A DNA stretch of 64,000 nt, taken from positions 14,942,001 through 15,006,000 of the forward strand of contig NC_026656.2 of assembly GCF_000004075.3 (NCBI RefSeq), read 5' to 3'. The stretch is from Cucumis sativus. Taxonomy: Eukaryota; Streptophyta; Magnoliopsida; Cucurbitales; Cucurbitaceae. Under the pieces are notes generated by a model. It had not been told where the DNA came from. It worked only from the letters and a program-made list of their open reading frames with translations, and made no database searches. The stretch's first letter is position 1, and each line of letters starts with the position of its first letter. The position numbers were made by a program, and so were the translations under genes. Of the stretch, positions 15,601-31,219 are shown piece after piece.

Positions 15601-17200
15601 TTAAATCCAAAACCACATCATCTCCAAATTCTACCTTCCAATTACTCAAACCCTATAAAATTGTCAATCAAGCTAAGAACATAAAGTAAAAAAAAAATGA
15701 ACTTGAATCAAGCGGAATAAGACGGTGTATTTCCAATACTATGACATACCAAACTCAAATTATAAGGATTTAATGGAAAATAAGTTATTAAATACATTTT
15801 AAAATTTGTGGATTATATAGTTACAAATTATCTAATATTTAAATGTCTAAAATTATTATTCTACTTTATTTGAATTTTATATAACCCCACTAGAAATATT
15901 GTTGGATCCATCACTAGTGGGATCTTTGACACTTTTATAATTGTATATATGCAATATTAACATAGTTGGTTGATTTCTATCTGCATCATATACAGTAACC
16001 CCAATAATTGACATGTGCATCTTTTTTTGACTTGGAAGTTTTATTTTCAATTCGAAACATATATACTAAAGAACAAATCAATTATCTTTTGCTTTTTTTT
16101 CTTTTTTGGGAGAAAATCCAATTTCTGTCCAATGTAACAAATTAGCACACCAGATTTGATTGCTTGAAAAGAAGAAAAGAAAAAGCACACCAGATTTGAT
16201 TACTAAAACCCAAAACAAATGCTTATTATTATATAGCAAGTTGTTTCTTTCTAATTTATTATTAATATAGCGTTTTAATTTTTTTTAGAACTCTTTTATT
16301 AGGGTAATTGTAAAAAAAATAACAAAATATGTTAGGCAAATGAATTTTGTGTTTTTTAATTTTTTAAAATTACAAAATGACTAAAAAAACTTTTAAAAAG
16401 TATTTTTTTTTTCTTCGTATTTGACAATTCTGTAATTAGATATATTAGAGGACGGGATCTTGTTATCACGACAAATTTGCTATTTTTTTAAACTTTTTTT
16501 ATACAAAAGATAAATAGTTTTTTTTGCTATTTTTTAAAACTTTTTTTTTATAAAAAGATAAATAGTTTTTTTTTTTATTTTTATAACTATTATGAAAAAT
16601 AAATATAGCATTGCGGAAGAATTAATGATAAATTGATAACAAAATAATACACTAAAATATAAAATTTATGTTTTTGCATTTAGTGGTTTGTCACTTCTAA
16701 TAATCTCAATACTTCCGACCAATGTCTAATTTAAGTTCTTTGGCTTATCATAAATTTTCAATTCAGTCTTCCAAGATTAAATTTATCAAAAACAAGTTAT
16801 TAAATAATAATATTGATGCAAGAAAATGCAATACCTTAATATATTTCTAATCTTTATAATAAAAATGCTAAATGATAATAATTTTTTAAAAAAGAAACTA
16901 ACAATATATACTAAATTTATTTTAAGATTTATTGAAAAAGTATTTATTAATTTAGAATTAGAGATTCGAGAATACAAACTAAAATTGATTACCTAATTTG
17001 GAAATCAAAATGATATATATCTTTTAACTTGAAATTATAAAATTCTTAAAGAAATAAGACAAGTTGCCAACACAAAATCTATACTCACGGTGTTTGGATA
17101 CCCCCCAATATATTTTAGGTTGCATCTTAGTATCATCCCCAACAAAAGCTTTGAGTTTTAAACAGCATCAACACAAAACTCTTCACTATTCTTCTCTCTC
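15600..17200. other. AT-rich spacer upstream of terpene synthase 2
   Basis: Mostly low-complexity AT-rich DNA with long A/T runs. A 20-bp segment, GCACACCAGATTTGATT with flanking bases, occurs at about 16145 and again at about 16186. The promoter of the second terpene synthase should be at the right end, but I see no convincing TATA box. A longer open frame from 17064 begins without ATG and is not taken as the start. Confidence 0.45.
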
Positions 17201-17201
17201 A

Positions 17202-20200
17202 ATGGCTCTTCACCAATTTCCCACTTCTAGTCAGACAAGTCGTTTCATTGAACGAGTCTCTTGTAATTTCAATCCTTCATTTATCCCTCGGATCGTTAAA
17301 GTAATCAGCAAAACTACTGCGACAAGAATGTGTAGTCAGACCATTGTACGACGATCAGGAAATTATCAACCTCCTTTTTGGAAACATGAGTTCATTCAAT
17401 CTTTGAGGAGCGAATTTGGGGTATGGATGATAAAATCTTTAAATTGGTTGATTACTTATTTATTTAATGAATTTAATTTTGAGAATGATTGACAATTATT
17501 TGTGTGAATATGTATATCTTATGTCAGGGAGAAATATATGTAGGACGTTTCAATGAGTTAAAAAGAGAAATACGACTCATCATTAACCAAATAATCGATG
17601 ATCCTCTAAAACAACTTGAGCTCATTGATACGCTACAGCGACTTGGCATCTCATATCATTTTGAGAATGAGATTAAGAATGTGTTGAAAACAACATATGA
17701 GAAGAGCTATGAAAACGATTATTGGAAAAACAATAATCTCTACGCTACATCACTTGAATTTAGACTTTTAAGACAACATGGATTCAATCTTTCACAAGGT
17801 ATTTAGTTCCCTAACCGTAGATCACGGCCAATTAAAATGTTCATTCACTCCTCATGTTTTATGTTGATGTTGAGTTCATTAGAGTACACACGCGAAAATA
17901 TATAGACACGTGAAAATTTTATATATAGAATGACGATGCATTAGACAAAATACGTTTTTTAATATTTAACAAATATTATTATTATTTTAATGTCAGATGT
18001 TTTCAATAATTTCTACTCGAGTGAGACGAAAAGTTTCAACACACAAATGTATCAAGATTTAAATGGAATGTTATTTTTGTACGAAGCCTCATTCTTGAGT
18101 ATAGAAGGGGAGAATATTTTAGAGACCGCAAAACATTTTACAGTGAAATATTTAGAAAAATACATGAAGTCAAGCAAGGATGAAAAAGAAGTAGCCATTG
18201 TTAGACATGCATTGGAGCTTCCCTTACATTGGAGAATGCCAAGATTGGAGACACGATGGTTCATTGATATCTACGAGAGAAAAGTGGATATGAATCCTAT
18301 TCTTCTTGAATTTGCTAAACTTGATTTCAATAGGGTGCAATCTATCCACCAACAAGATTTAAAATACGCATCAAGGTAACACTATTTATATTGTTGTTCA
18401 ATACAAAAGATATACATATACGAGTTAATGAACTTAAAGCTTACAAGATTGAAGATATTACTGAAATTATTTATAACAATTCTTTACTGTCCATCTCTTC
18501 TTCTATAGATTGTTTATATAACAACTGCGAGAAAAGAATGAAAATATATATCAGTGGAAAAGGGAAATGAAATTTGAATATAAGACCTTAGAATTATGAT
18601 ATTCTATATGATACACATATAAACAGTCAATCCAAAAGTTTAAATTGATGTGTGTTACGTTAAATTTAATTATAGCAATTCTTTTACAAGTTTATGGCAT
18701 CATTGTATATCAACAGTTGGTGGAGAAGCACCGGATTTGGAGAAAAGTTGAGGTTTGCAAGAGATAGATTGATGGAAAATTTCTTATGGACGGTAGGTTT
18801 TGGATATGAACCTAAATTCTCATCTTATCGAAGAATGGCCACAAAAATTAATGCATTCATAACAACAATTGATGATGTTTATGATGTCTATGGCACATTA
18901 GATGAACTCCAACTCTTTACCGACGCAATTGAGAGGTAAGTAATCAATAACTCGACTTCGAAAAAATTTAGATGCAACCATCTTTTGTGCACCCTGGCTA
19001 AAACCTAATAGAAATATGCCACGTACAACTCTTTTATCGAAAAAAAATCTGTGTAAAGAAGATTAAGTTGATGAAAAGTTGTACCTAATCATTGATTTTG
19101 TATCCTATAAGCTTTTAAACATTAGATTATAACAAGATTAGCATTTTAAGATTAACTTTCTATAAAATTTTATACCTCTTCCAATTAAAATAATCAACTT
19201 TCTATTTTATTATTTTTATATTTTTAAAATTACTATTTTTATTTTTATTCCTTTGGAAGGAACTTACTTCCATAATCATATCATATAATCATATCATAGA
19301 TTGATTTAGTGGTAAAAAATAAAGATAATGGTCTCGATAAATAACTTAGCTCTAGAGACTATGAATTCAATCAATGTGATATATATCTAATAACTTATTT
19401 CTTACAAGTTTTTTTTACATTCAAACATTGGATGCAATATTTTTTTTAGAAAAAGGAATATTATGAAAATCTATTAATATCTAATTCTATTGAAAATTGT
19501 GGTATTAGGTGGGATGTTGATGCATTGGACCAGCTTCCTGACTATATGAAAATATGTTTTTTTGCTCTCCACAATTCTATAAATGAGATGGCCTTTGAAG
19601 TATTAAGAGACAAAGGAATTAATGTCATCCAATACCTTAAGAAAGCAGTATGAAGTTAATTTATATGCCAGTTTGTTTTTAATTTGCATTTGATTGACAT
19701 CATTCCAAATCATTAATATTAATTTATGTAAATTTATATTTTACAGTGGGTAGATTTGTGCAAAAGTTACATGTTGGAGGCAAAATGGTACCACACTAAT
19801 CATAAACCAACATTGGAAGAATATTTAGATAATGCATGGATTTCAATATCAGGACCAGTTGTATTAATTCATGCATATGTTTTCGTCACATCTCCAACAC
19901 TTGAAAATATGGAGAGTTTGAAACAATATGTTGATATGGTTCGTTGGTCATCAACAATTTTACGACTTGCTGATGATCTCGGAACGTCATCGGTAAGTGA
20001 ATGAAGTTTGTATTCATTTTACGTTTTGTTAACTAATTACATAGTTAATTATTATAAGATGGATAATTAATTAACTTCAATTCAGAATGAATTAGCAAGA
20101 GGTGATGTTCCAAAATCAATACAATGTTATATGAAAGATACAGGAGGCTCAGAGAGTGATGCTCGTAAACATATAAGGCATTTGATTGATGAGACATGGA

Positions 20201-20412
20201 AGAAACTGAATAAGGTTCAAGTCGAGAATTCTATCTTTCCTAAAGTGTTCATCGAGAGAGCTAAGAATGTTGCTAGAATGGCTCAATGCATGTATCAATA
20301 TGGTGATGGACATGGCATAGTACACCAAGAAACAAAAGACCGTGTAATGTCTCTACTTATTCAACAGATTTCCATTCATCCCTATAGTGAAAACTTGCCT
20401 AAGGTTATTTAA
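17202..20412 (+). CDS. Terpene synthase, TPS-b type, plastid-targeted (copy 2)
   Basis: A probable monoterpene synthase. Exons are 17202-17420, 17528-17798, 17997-18375, 18717-18935, 19509-19647, 19747-19992 and 20086-20412, giving 599 aa. The Ser-rich N terminus resembles a transit peptide. RR(X)8W is at 50-60, DDVYD at 342-346, and the NSE/DTE site DDLGTSSNE at 485-493 (D485, T489, E493). Exon 4 starts with a Ser (SWW) where both neighbours have RWW; the acceptor CAACAG at 18711-18716 supports this. The protein ends in a tail NLPKVI that copy 3 lacks, because the copy-3 codon corresponding to the Asn is a stop. It is closest to copy 3, about 90 percent identical in exon 3 but only about 73 percent in exon 4. 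Intron 4 holds a SINE-like insertion. The specific product is not predictable. Confidence 0.93.
19275..19445 (+). mobile_element. SINE-like tRNA-derived repeat in intron 4 of terpene synthase 2
   Basis: The stretch with TTGATTTAGTGGTAAAAA resembles a pol III A box. About 60 bp later, ATGAATTCAATCAATG resembles a degraded B box (GGTTCAAATCC type), and a T-rich segment closes the repeat. The order and spacing resemble plant tRNA-derived SINEs. It is decayed; ends and family are unproven. Confidence 0.4.
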
Positions 20413-20680
20413 ATGGATCGATAATATTGAAATCATTCAATATAATTTTGGTAGATTTGGAAATGTTAATTTGGGAAAGGAAAAAACAAAGGGACTTTGA
20501 TTGCATTCTCAATCCCAATAAATTTTGTTGTTAAGTCCATTGTGGGTTTTGTAATAAACCATTGACTCTCATTGGTTGGTTTTATTGTTGAGCAACAAAG
20601 TTAAAAGGATCAACTCAAAGTTATTTTGATAGTGTGATGATCGATCTCTAAACCAATTGAGAACATCAAACTAAAAAAGT
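20413..20680. other. 3' flank of terpene synthase 2
   Basis: Holds the probable 3' UTR and poly(A) region of the second terpene synthase. Nothing else is recognised. Confidence 0.5.
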
Positions 20681-20972
20681 AATTATAATTGGTAATAGGT
20701 TAGAAATAAACATAACAACGTTTAAAAAAAATTAAAAATATAATTAGAAATATAGCAAAGTCTATTGAATAAATAACTAATTGTTAAATAAACTTTTATA
20801 GTTTATTAGTGGTAGACCAATATTTACAACTGATCTACATAGCCTATCAATGATAAACTCTAATCATTGATAAGTCTATCATTTATAAACTTCGATACAT
20901 TTTGCTATGTTTTTTATTTTTTAAAATATTGCTATATACTTAATTACTTTGAATCCAATTATAATATTTCAA
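20681..20972. repeat. MITE-like foldback repeat (copy b)
   Basis: Outer arms are AATTATAATTGG...AACATAACAACGTTTAAA at the left and TTTAAAATATTGCTATATAC...CCAATTATAAT at the right. Between them are AATATAGCAAAG and its inverse TTTGCTAT, and a core with CTATCAATGATAAA and TGATAAGTCTATCA. It is a diverged member of the family seen at 11.4 and 43.6 kb. Confidence 0.6.
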
Positions 20973-21023
20973 ACAATCCAATCTTACGAACAAAATTATA
21001 TTGGGCTTATTTCACTTATTTTT

Positions 21024-21300
21024 AATGGTAATTGTAATTGATGACAATTTTAGGAATAATAATAATTAAGGATATATCAATATTTTAAAAAAAAAACTGC
21101 AAATATAGCAAAATTATCACCGATAGACTTCTATTGCTGATAGACTCGTATGGTCTATCAATATTTGCAATATGATCTATTGGTGATAAGACTTCTATCA
21201 TTGGTAGAATTTGACAAATTTTGCTATATTTATAAAAAAATTTAAATGTTGTTATATGCTTATTTTGAATCTAATTGCTAAATTTGCAATCATCCCTATT
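21024..21300. repeat. MITE-like foldback repeat (copy c)
   Basis: Same family in the opposite orientation to copy a. The left arm runs from GGTAATTGTAATTGATGACA to GCAAATATAGCAAAATTATC; the right arm from TTTGCTATATTTATAAAAAA to GCTAAATTTGCAATCATCCC. The core has CACCGATAGACTTCTATTGC and further CTATCA motifs. Confidence 0.65.
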
Positions 21301-23240
21301 TTTAAATTGAAAGCTCACTAAGAGCCAATTATCGGCTATAAGTTTTTTTCTGTATAAAGCCAACTTGCAGCCATCAATGAATATTTATACATGCAAATCG
21401 AGAGAGTTAAAACGACATAAGAAAATTTGAGTTATTTACTGTCTGATCGAGTTAAAACTTTGACAGTGTGTTCCTGGCACAAGGGTCTGCAATTTAAACA
21501 ATGGATATTTTGTTTGAAGCTATCTACAGTCAAATTCTGGTGGATAGTTGTTTCTCACTTATTGTGAAATTTTCATTGTTGTCGTCGTTTGTTGTTGAGA
21601 TTGTTAATCTTTGAGATATTTATAGTTAATATCAATATCTATTGTGTATGCATCTAGTTGTGATTAGGAAGAACTTTGTTGTATCAGTTACTATATTTTG
21701 ACTTTTGTTCGTGGTGTTTTACTGCTGATCACAATATTGTAGGGTTTTTCTAAATTAAAATTTTGTGTCCATACTTGATTATTATTTGTTAGCTAGTTTT
21801 GGTTGATTAGTATTCTATTAGTTTATGTTATCTTTCAACATAATTCGAGAGAAATCTAATTTAACATATTCTACATACTTGTTAAATTTTGTAGGAATGT
21901 TAATGGTTTGCTATATATTTTAACAGTTCCATATAATAAGAAGAATTTGAAATTCAATATAATGATGATGACCAACTCTTTTAGATCCAAACAAAGGTAA
22001 GGTCGGCAACGTACGTATGAAAGGGAAATCGATATAATAAGTAAAGGCACGTTTTTGTTTTCATGTTTAATTATTACTAAGCATACCAATTGTTCTTTTT
22101 ATCATTTATTAAACATAGCAAGTTGCTTAATGATATAAATTAAAAAATAACCCATCACATGTGATTTTCAATAGTGAATTAATGATAAAATTAAAAAATA
22201 AGTTGTTTTGAAAAATAAAATTATGTCTCCCCTAACCGCGTAAAGTAATTTTTTAAAAAGTGTATTTATAAAATAACGTGGTTTAGAATAAACACCTAAA
22301 ACCAACTTTTAACGAAATAAATTTGGTGTGTTTTATAGTTAATCTCTCTAAATTGTATGAATCAATTCGGCCTAACACTTTTAAGCATCCTTACCAATCA
22401 ACCTTCGACAACCATCTTTGTCAATTGTCATCGGCCAACTTTCTTTCACAGTTTTTTTGTGGTTGTTGCCTATAAATTTTTGTTGGTTGTCAATTTGTTG
22501 TGACCGTGTTGTTGGCTTATTTATTATTATTTTTTTTATGGTAGTTATCGATAAACTTATATCAATCGCTTTTCTATTACTGTTATCGACCAACGGCCAA
22601 CAATTACTTTTTTTATTGTCATTGTTTGATTTTCAATCACCACTGTCACCAACCTCTGATTATCATTTTACATCGACTGTCCCAAACCGCCTCAAACCAC
22701 CACCCTCAATGATCATTGTCAAACTTCCATCAAAATTTCCACTGATAAATTCTCTATCTATCTATCTACATCTATATCCATATCTATATATTATATCTAT
22801 CTATCTATCTATATTCATATCCATATCTATATATTTATATCTATCTATCTATAACTCTTTTACTCTATTACAAATCAAACAAATTTTTACTCAAGAACAC
22901 TTTTAGAAGAAAAAAAAATGTCAAACACATGTTTTTCTTTCAACGAGTTTTTAGAAGAAAAAAATGTTTAAATGAAAATGCATTTTTTAGAAAACATTTT
23001 TTTTTAAATCATTGCAAACCAGCCTAATGCTTAGGAGTTAATTGTTACTCAAATATAATAAATAATAATAATTTTGATAGAACACAATACAATCATTTTT
23101 CGTCATTATGTTTTCCTATTCATATCTATGGTAAAGTGAGTTATTCCTAGTGGGGAAGTTGAGAGTCCCAAATTGAAAAATTCAAGGAGACTCAAACTCC
23201 AATTCTCTCATTGCTAATTAGTTTAATTCAAATTCTTAAG
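21300..23240. other. Intergenic AT-rich DNA between terpene synthases 2 and 3
   Basis: No gene recognised. A 162-codon open frame on the plus strand (22418-22906) runs through a tetranucleotide microsatellite and is not a credible protein. Long A/T runs lie around 22910-23010. Confidence 0.5.
22752..22855. repeat. (CTAT)n / (ATCT)n microsatellite
   Basis: An imperfect run of CTAT/TATC tetranucleotides interrupted by CATAT and TATA steps, about 100 bp. It is a likely length-polymorphic marker. Confidence 0.9.
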
Positions 23241-23251
23241 TGTGAAACGAA

Positions 23252-23440
23252 GAGGATTTGTATGTTTGGCCGATATGTGTAAAATGCATAAAATGTAAAA
23301 CGATAAGAAAATGAGGAAGATTTGTACGTTTGGCCGAAACGTGTCAAATGCATTAAATGTAAAATGATAAAAGAATGAGGAGGATTTGTACGTTCCCCCA
23401 AACATGTAAAATGCATAAAAAGTTGAAGTGATAGATTTTG
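23252..23440. repeat. Three tandem copies of a 64-bp unit
   Basis: GAGGATTTGTATGTTTGG, GAAGATTTGTACGTTTGG and GAGGATTTGTACGTTCCC start at 23252, 23316 and 23380, exactly 64 bp apart. Each is followed by RTGTMAAATGCAT-AAA. This is a small minisatellite about 0.8 kb upstream of the third terpene synthase. Confidence 0.85.
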
Positions 23441-24091
23441 ATGAATCAATACTCAAAATAGATTATGAGATTTGAAATTGGTTGTCCTTTTGGTGAGGGG
23501 AAAATTTTGGAGACCTAATTTTTTAATATAAAAAAATCATTTACCTATTCATCACATTTTTCAAACCTTTTATCTAGCATTTTACGTTTAAAGAACGTCA
23601 ACAAAATCAAAAATACTCCCCACCTCCACCCTTTAATAAAAAATTCTTGATGTTTTAAAAATGTCAAGAAAAACTAGATTGTACTTGTCATTTTTCAAAC
23701 GTCAAAGAAAAATACATACCATTTGACATTTAAAAAGCATTAATAAAGTCGAAAACTAATCCACCTCTGTTTTTCATGAAAAGACGTTTTATTTTTTAAA
23801 TCATTCCATTATTGACGTTTTTTTATATATAATTTAAAATTTTATAAAATCATAAAAGATCATAAAACACATTTCAATAACAATTATAATATAATAAAAA
23901 AGATAAAGGCAGTGACACACAAAATCTAATCCAATAGTATTAGATACGCATTAGTTGGAAATAATTAATTAATTCTTTAGTAAAAGTAAATGGGAACATA
24001 ATATTATCATAATCTAATGCAAATCAAACCACTGTATAGAAAAGAACATAAAACTTGTTCCAATCATCTCTCTCTCCCACTCTTCCTGTAT

Positions 24092-24104
24092 GTATATATA
24101 TATA
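24092..24104 (+). promoter_or_regulatory. TATA-rich element of terpene synthase 3
   Basis: A GTATATATATATATAG run lies about 95 bp upstream of the ATG at 24197, directly after a CT-rich stretch (24065-24085) of the kind common in plant promoters. This is a position-based call. Confidence 0.5.
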
Positions 24105-24196
24105 GTTTGTTGTTGTCAAGAATTATCACACATAGCTTTTGTGTTTCAATATTGATCAGCTAAGCTTGATTACACGTTTTTTGGTGTTCTCTATCA

Positions 24197-27374
<3,178 letters not shown>

Positions 27375-29050
27375 TTGCCTATGGTTGTTTAAATGTAGGG
27401 CATATACCTGCTCAATATTATTTTACATGATTTGAAATGATAATTCATAAGACTTGAATCATCTTCTTAAACTTTTTTTATTATGATTGTAAGGTTACAT
27501 TTATACATCCTTATGAATTTATTGAATTGTATATCTTCAAAAAGATATTAGCATATTTGTGTTAGGCTAAAATTAGGGACCATTTGTATTAATTATGAAA
27601 AAATGTTTTTCAAGAAATTCATTTTTGTTTAAACTCTTTTTCCTAAGAATTGTTTAAAATACACTTAGAATCATCAATTTTGTGTGGCTTCTAAACACTC
27701 TAGTTTTTTTTTCTTTTCAAAATAACTTATTTTTTAAATTAAACACTTGAAAATATAATCCAAACACACCATTAATTTCATAAAATGAAATGGATCAAAC
27801 TTTGTCAAACTTATGTGTATACGGTCTTTATGAACTATGCAATATAGATATAAACGAGTTAATTAAACCTGAAAGATAACCTAGTGCATTATATATAACT
27901 TGATTTTAGGATTTCCCAATATTATCTTAAGAATAATGATTCAATATTAGGAAAATGTTTAATTACGTCTAAACTTAGTAAAGAAACTAAAATATTATTT
28001 TAACGAACAAAAATATTACTCAAAAATTTTAAATTAGTTATAGGTGAATGGTCATACAATGATAACTAATGCTTGTACAAAAAAGGATAATCGAAAGACA
28101 TAGAGCATTAGTTATGTTTATGATAAGAAGATTTATATTTTGCAGCCTTCTCATAAAAATAATGTAACTATATGTCAATGATAATTACATTGGGGTGTGG
28201 CCACTCTAATGGCTTGAAGAAACCTAATAACATATACTAACCAAAAGTCAATTTACCGATGAATACTCAAATGCATCATCATAACTATAGGATTCATGTC
28301 ACTACATTTTTTTAATTGTATAAGTAGTAAATTTAGAAGCAAATAGCTACGATAGTCGTTTGATATATCTAATTATTTATCATATTTGCAATATGCAAAA
28401 CAAGAGGTACTATGAATTCTTTTTAATTTTCCAATATATATAATAACAAACTCGCAACTACTTGAAAATGGAGTCATAATTCTTGCAACTAACCAAGATT
28501 ACTTCTAAACTTCTATTTTATTTTAATGTTTATTTCTATCTCGTTTAAGGACAAACAAGATTTAAGATCAGGTGAATTTGAATTAAATACACATTTTTCT
28601 TATGCTAATCTAACCTTAGCGTTCGATGTGTTTACCCAATAACTTTGGTAGATTTTAAGCGTTTAGGTGGTAGACCATCAAATTAAAGGAGGAAGATTAC
28701 GTTGTACATGACACTCCAGAGTGCTTGGGAGATGCTAGCTCTCGACAGTCGACAACGTTTGGTGATAATAGCTAAGCATCACGAGATTAGCTTAGAGCAC
28801 CATAACACCCTCAAAAGAATGAAGCAGGACAACATGGATCATTTCCTCCTTTTTTGACTTAGTTTTGTATGCAAATCATGCTTGTAATCTAGAATTTATA
28901 CTATGTTGTAGTTAGTAGTTACCATAAGTGACTAAAGGTAAGCTTCAAGCCTACAATTATGGTTTATCGTTCCTAATGGTTAGAGAGTTGAGAATGAAAG
29001 TTTCACTAAAATTCTATTTCTATATATCTTAAAAAGAGAGAAAAAGAAAA
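27375..29050. other. 3' UTR of terpene synthase 3 and AT-rich spacer
   Basis: Begins with the 3' UTR of the third terpene synthase. The stretch 28650-28860 is less AT-rich (AGCTCTCGACAGTCGACAAC and flanks), but I could not assign it to a coding family. No gene is seen. Confidence 0.45.
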
Positions 29051-29094
29051 CAAACAAGAAATAAAAATTGGATTTTTCACTGATCAGCTAACCG

Positions 29095-29268
29095 ATCAGA
29101 TCCCCTTCCGAGGAGGACCTTCCTCTCTTCTCCAGCCAGCCGCCGGCCACACCGTCGCCGGTGAATGTTTGCCCCCGTCTCTCTCCGTCTCGATTTCCTC
29201 TTTGTCGCTGATTCGTACGTACCCAGCCGCCCAGCCTCCGATCACTGGTGGTCGTCGCTGTACAGCCC
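29095..29268 (+). promoter_or_regulatory. GC-rich leader and probable noncoding first exon of the KxDL gene
   Basis: A sudden C/G- and CT-rich block (AGCCGCCGGCCACACCGTCG and flanks) in an otherwise AT-rich region ends at a consensus donor CCC|GTAAGT at 29268/29269. Plant genes with 5' UTR introns commonly look like this. A possible second noncoding exon lies at 29367-29417, between TTCAG and GTAAGTGA. Transcription start and exon pairing are inferred. Confidence 0.5.
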
Positions 29269-30193
29269 GTAAGTTATTTAGAGACTTTTAAGGTTAATTC
29301 CAAATGGGGGTTAGCCCCTAATTATTGAAAGTAATTCTAGCTTGTGATTTACGTGTGAATTGAGGCTTCAGTCAGCTAAATGAAGATTATTTGAATATTT
29401 GTTGAGATTCAATTGCGAGGTAAGTGACTCTATTGTTGGAATGCTCAAGAGCCAAGCAAAATTGAGGAAGATTATTTGGAGATTAGTATTTTAGTATGAT
29501 TTGTGATTTTATTTGGGACTTCATGCATGTATGTATGTTCGTGGATTTACTAACTTGATATGATGCCTAGAATGACATAGTTTGAGTTTGGAATTGCATG
29601 GTTTAGCCTAGAATGACACGATTTTATGTATAGATTAGCAAAGACGGTAAGTACTTGAAAGTATTAGCAAAGTTTAAGAGATTTTGACTTTGGGGGGAAA
29701 TCAGAACTAGAGAAGTAGGTGAAAAGTCATCAATTTGATTGAAAAGACGAAGTAATTAAGCATGAAGTAAACAATGAGTTACTAGTGTTAAAAGTAAAGT
29801 AAGTTAGATCTCCCACGATTATCATTATCACAAGAGGTGAACTTGAGAATAGAGTTTGGGCTGAGAGAAACTCCCGTTCCCCAAGGTTTCTTATGAAGAG
29901 GCTTTAGCAGAGTTGGAGTCTGTTAAACTGTTTTAAAAGTTTGGTTGTTCTTAGAGGGATATTAAAATTGAATGTTCTTTCTTTCTGTGTTAGGACTTGA
30001 TTGATTGTGTCAGGTGCTTTTTGGTTTAATAATTTTTATTTGGGAAGTCTTAGATTGTTCCTCGCTCTTTTAGTAAAAAAGTAGAGGACTAGTTTCGTTG
30101 TTTAGTTTTTTCGTTGTGCTTGCGTTTAAATAGTTTATAAAGTTTGATAATACTCCCTAATTTAAGTGCTAATTTTGGGTTGTTATAAAGACG

Positions 30194-31219
30194 ATGGAAC
30201 AGCGAGCAGAGGGTGAGTCGATAAGAGTAGCCTCTGAGGAGCTCTCTCAGGAGTTCAAAACTTTGATGAATACTGATGATTTGAACTCTCTCAACCATTT
30301 GCAACACCTCATGTAAGTTCTGTTCTCACTCTTCTGCTTATCAGCATCCCTCTCAAAAGTAGAGGGGAAATTTGACAAATTAGGACTCAAATTGGAGTTC
30401 TGTACTAACTTGATCGTTGAACTGTTTGATATACTTTTTTCATTTATGAAAATTTGAAGAATATGTAAAATTATTATTATTATTACATTGATTGTTCCAT
30501 TGAATCTCTCATTGCAGATTGGGCAGATTGCAGGATAGCAATGCAGTCCTGTCTCATTTCAACGAGTTTTCGGAGCATTGCTTTGCTGAAGTTTCTGGAG
30601 ATCTATCTAGAAATACTCGTCTTTTAAACTCTATGAAATCTGACCTTGATTACATATTTCAGAAAATAAGGTATGGTGGTGATCATTTTTTTAGTGACAC
30701 ATGAGTTCTTTTCATTATTGTTTATGGTTTTAGGTGGTGCTTTTGTTCTACCATGTCCAAAGTTATATTTGTTGAAATTTGGCTTAGAATTCAACCCTTA
30801 AACTTCAAAATGATTTAAATGATGCAAATCATATAAGAAATGGTGTGAAAATAGGCTTAATTTTCAAAAGCCAAAAATAAAAAGTGAAATGGTTACCATC
30901 TGGAACCTTCAAATTTCTTCTTTGCTGTGATGCACCCGTACTAGTTGTAGTAGACGGAATTATACATCCTCTCTGCTCTTTCTTGCATCTTATTTCACTA
31001 CAAGAAAATTTTGAAATTGTATCCTGATGACCTTGAAGATCATGACCAAATATAGCCATATCTCTCTAGTTTGTTTAGTTCATCTATTTCTTTTTCCTTC
31101 TCCTTTTTTTCATCAGGAGCATGAAATCAAAAATTTTAGCCACCTATCCTGATGCATTTCCAGATGAGTCAACAAGTGAAGCTCTTGATAGGAGACCAGA
31201 CCTTGAAATACCTCGATAA
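30194..31219 (+). CDS. KxDL-motif protein (BLOC-1-related, KXD1 family)
   Basis: A small helical protein of the KxDL family. In animals and yeast, members are subunits of BLOC-1/BORC-type complexes acting in endosome and lysosome positioning; the plant role is little studied. Exons are 30194-30312, 30518-30670 and 31117-31219, giving 124 aa. The helical core contains the signature KSDL at residues 80-83 inside a stretch reading MKSDLDYIFQKIR. Acidic residues dominate the first 30 positions. All introns have GT-AG ends, and phases match (AT|A and AG|G). No signal peptide or membrane segment is seen. A long intron-containing leader appears to precede the ATG. The nearest genes are the terpene synthase array upstream and the NYN gene downstream, which converges on it. 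Confidence 0.88.

Noticed and set aside
17064..17201. N-terminal extension of terpene synthase 2
   Set aside because: The frame upstream of 17202 has no ATG start; the ATG at 17202 gives a normal-length transit peptide before RR(X)8W.
22418..22906. 162-codon plus-strand open frame
   Set aside because: It runs through the CTAT microsatellite, giving a Tyr/Leu/Ser/Ile repeat protein, and has no exon signals or family resemblance.
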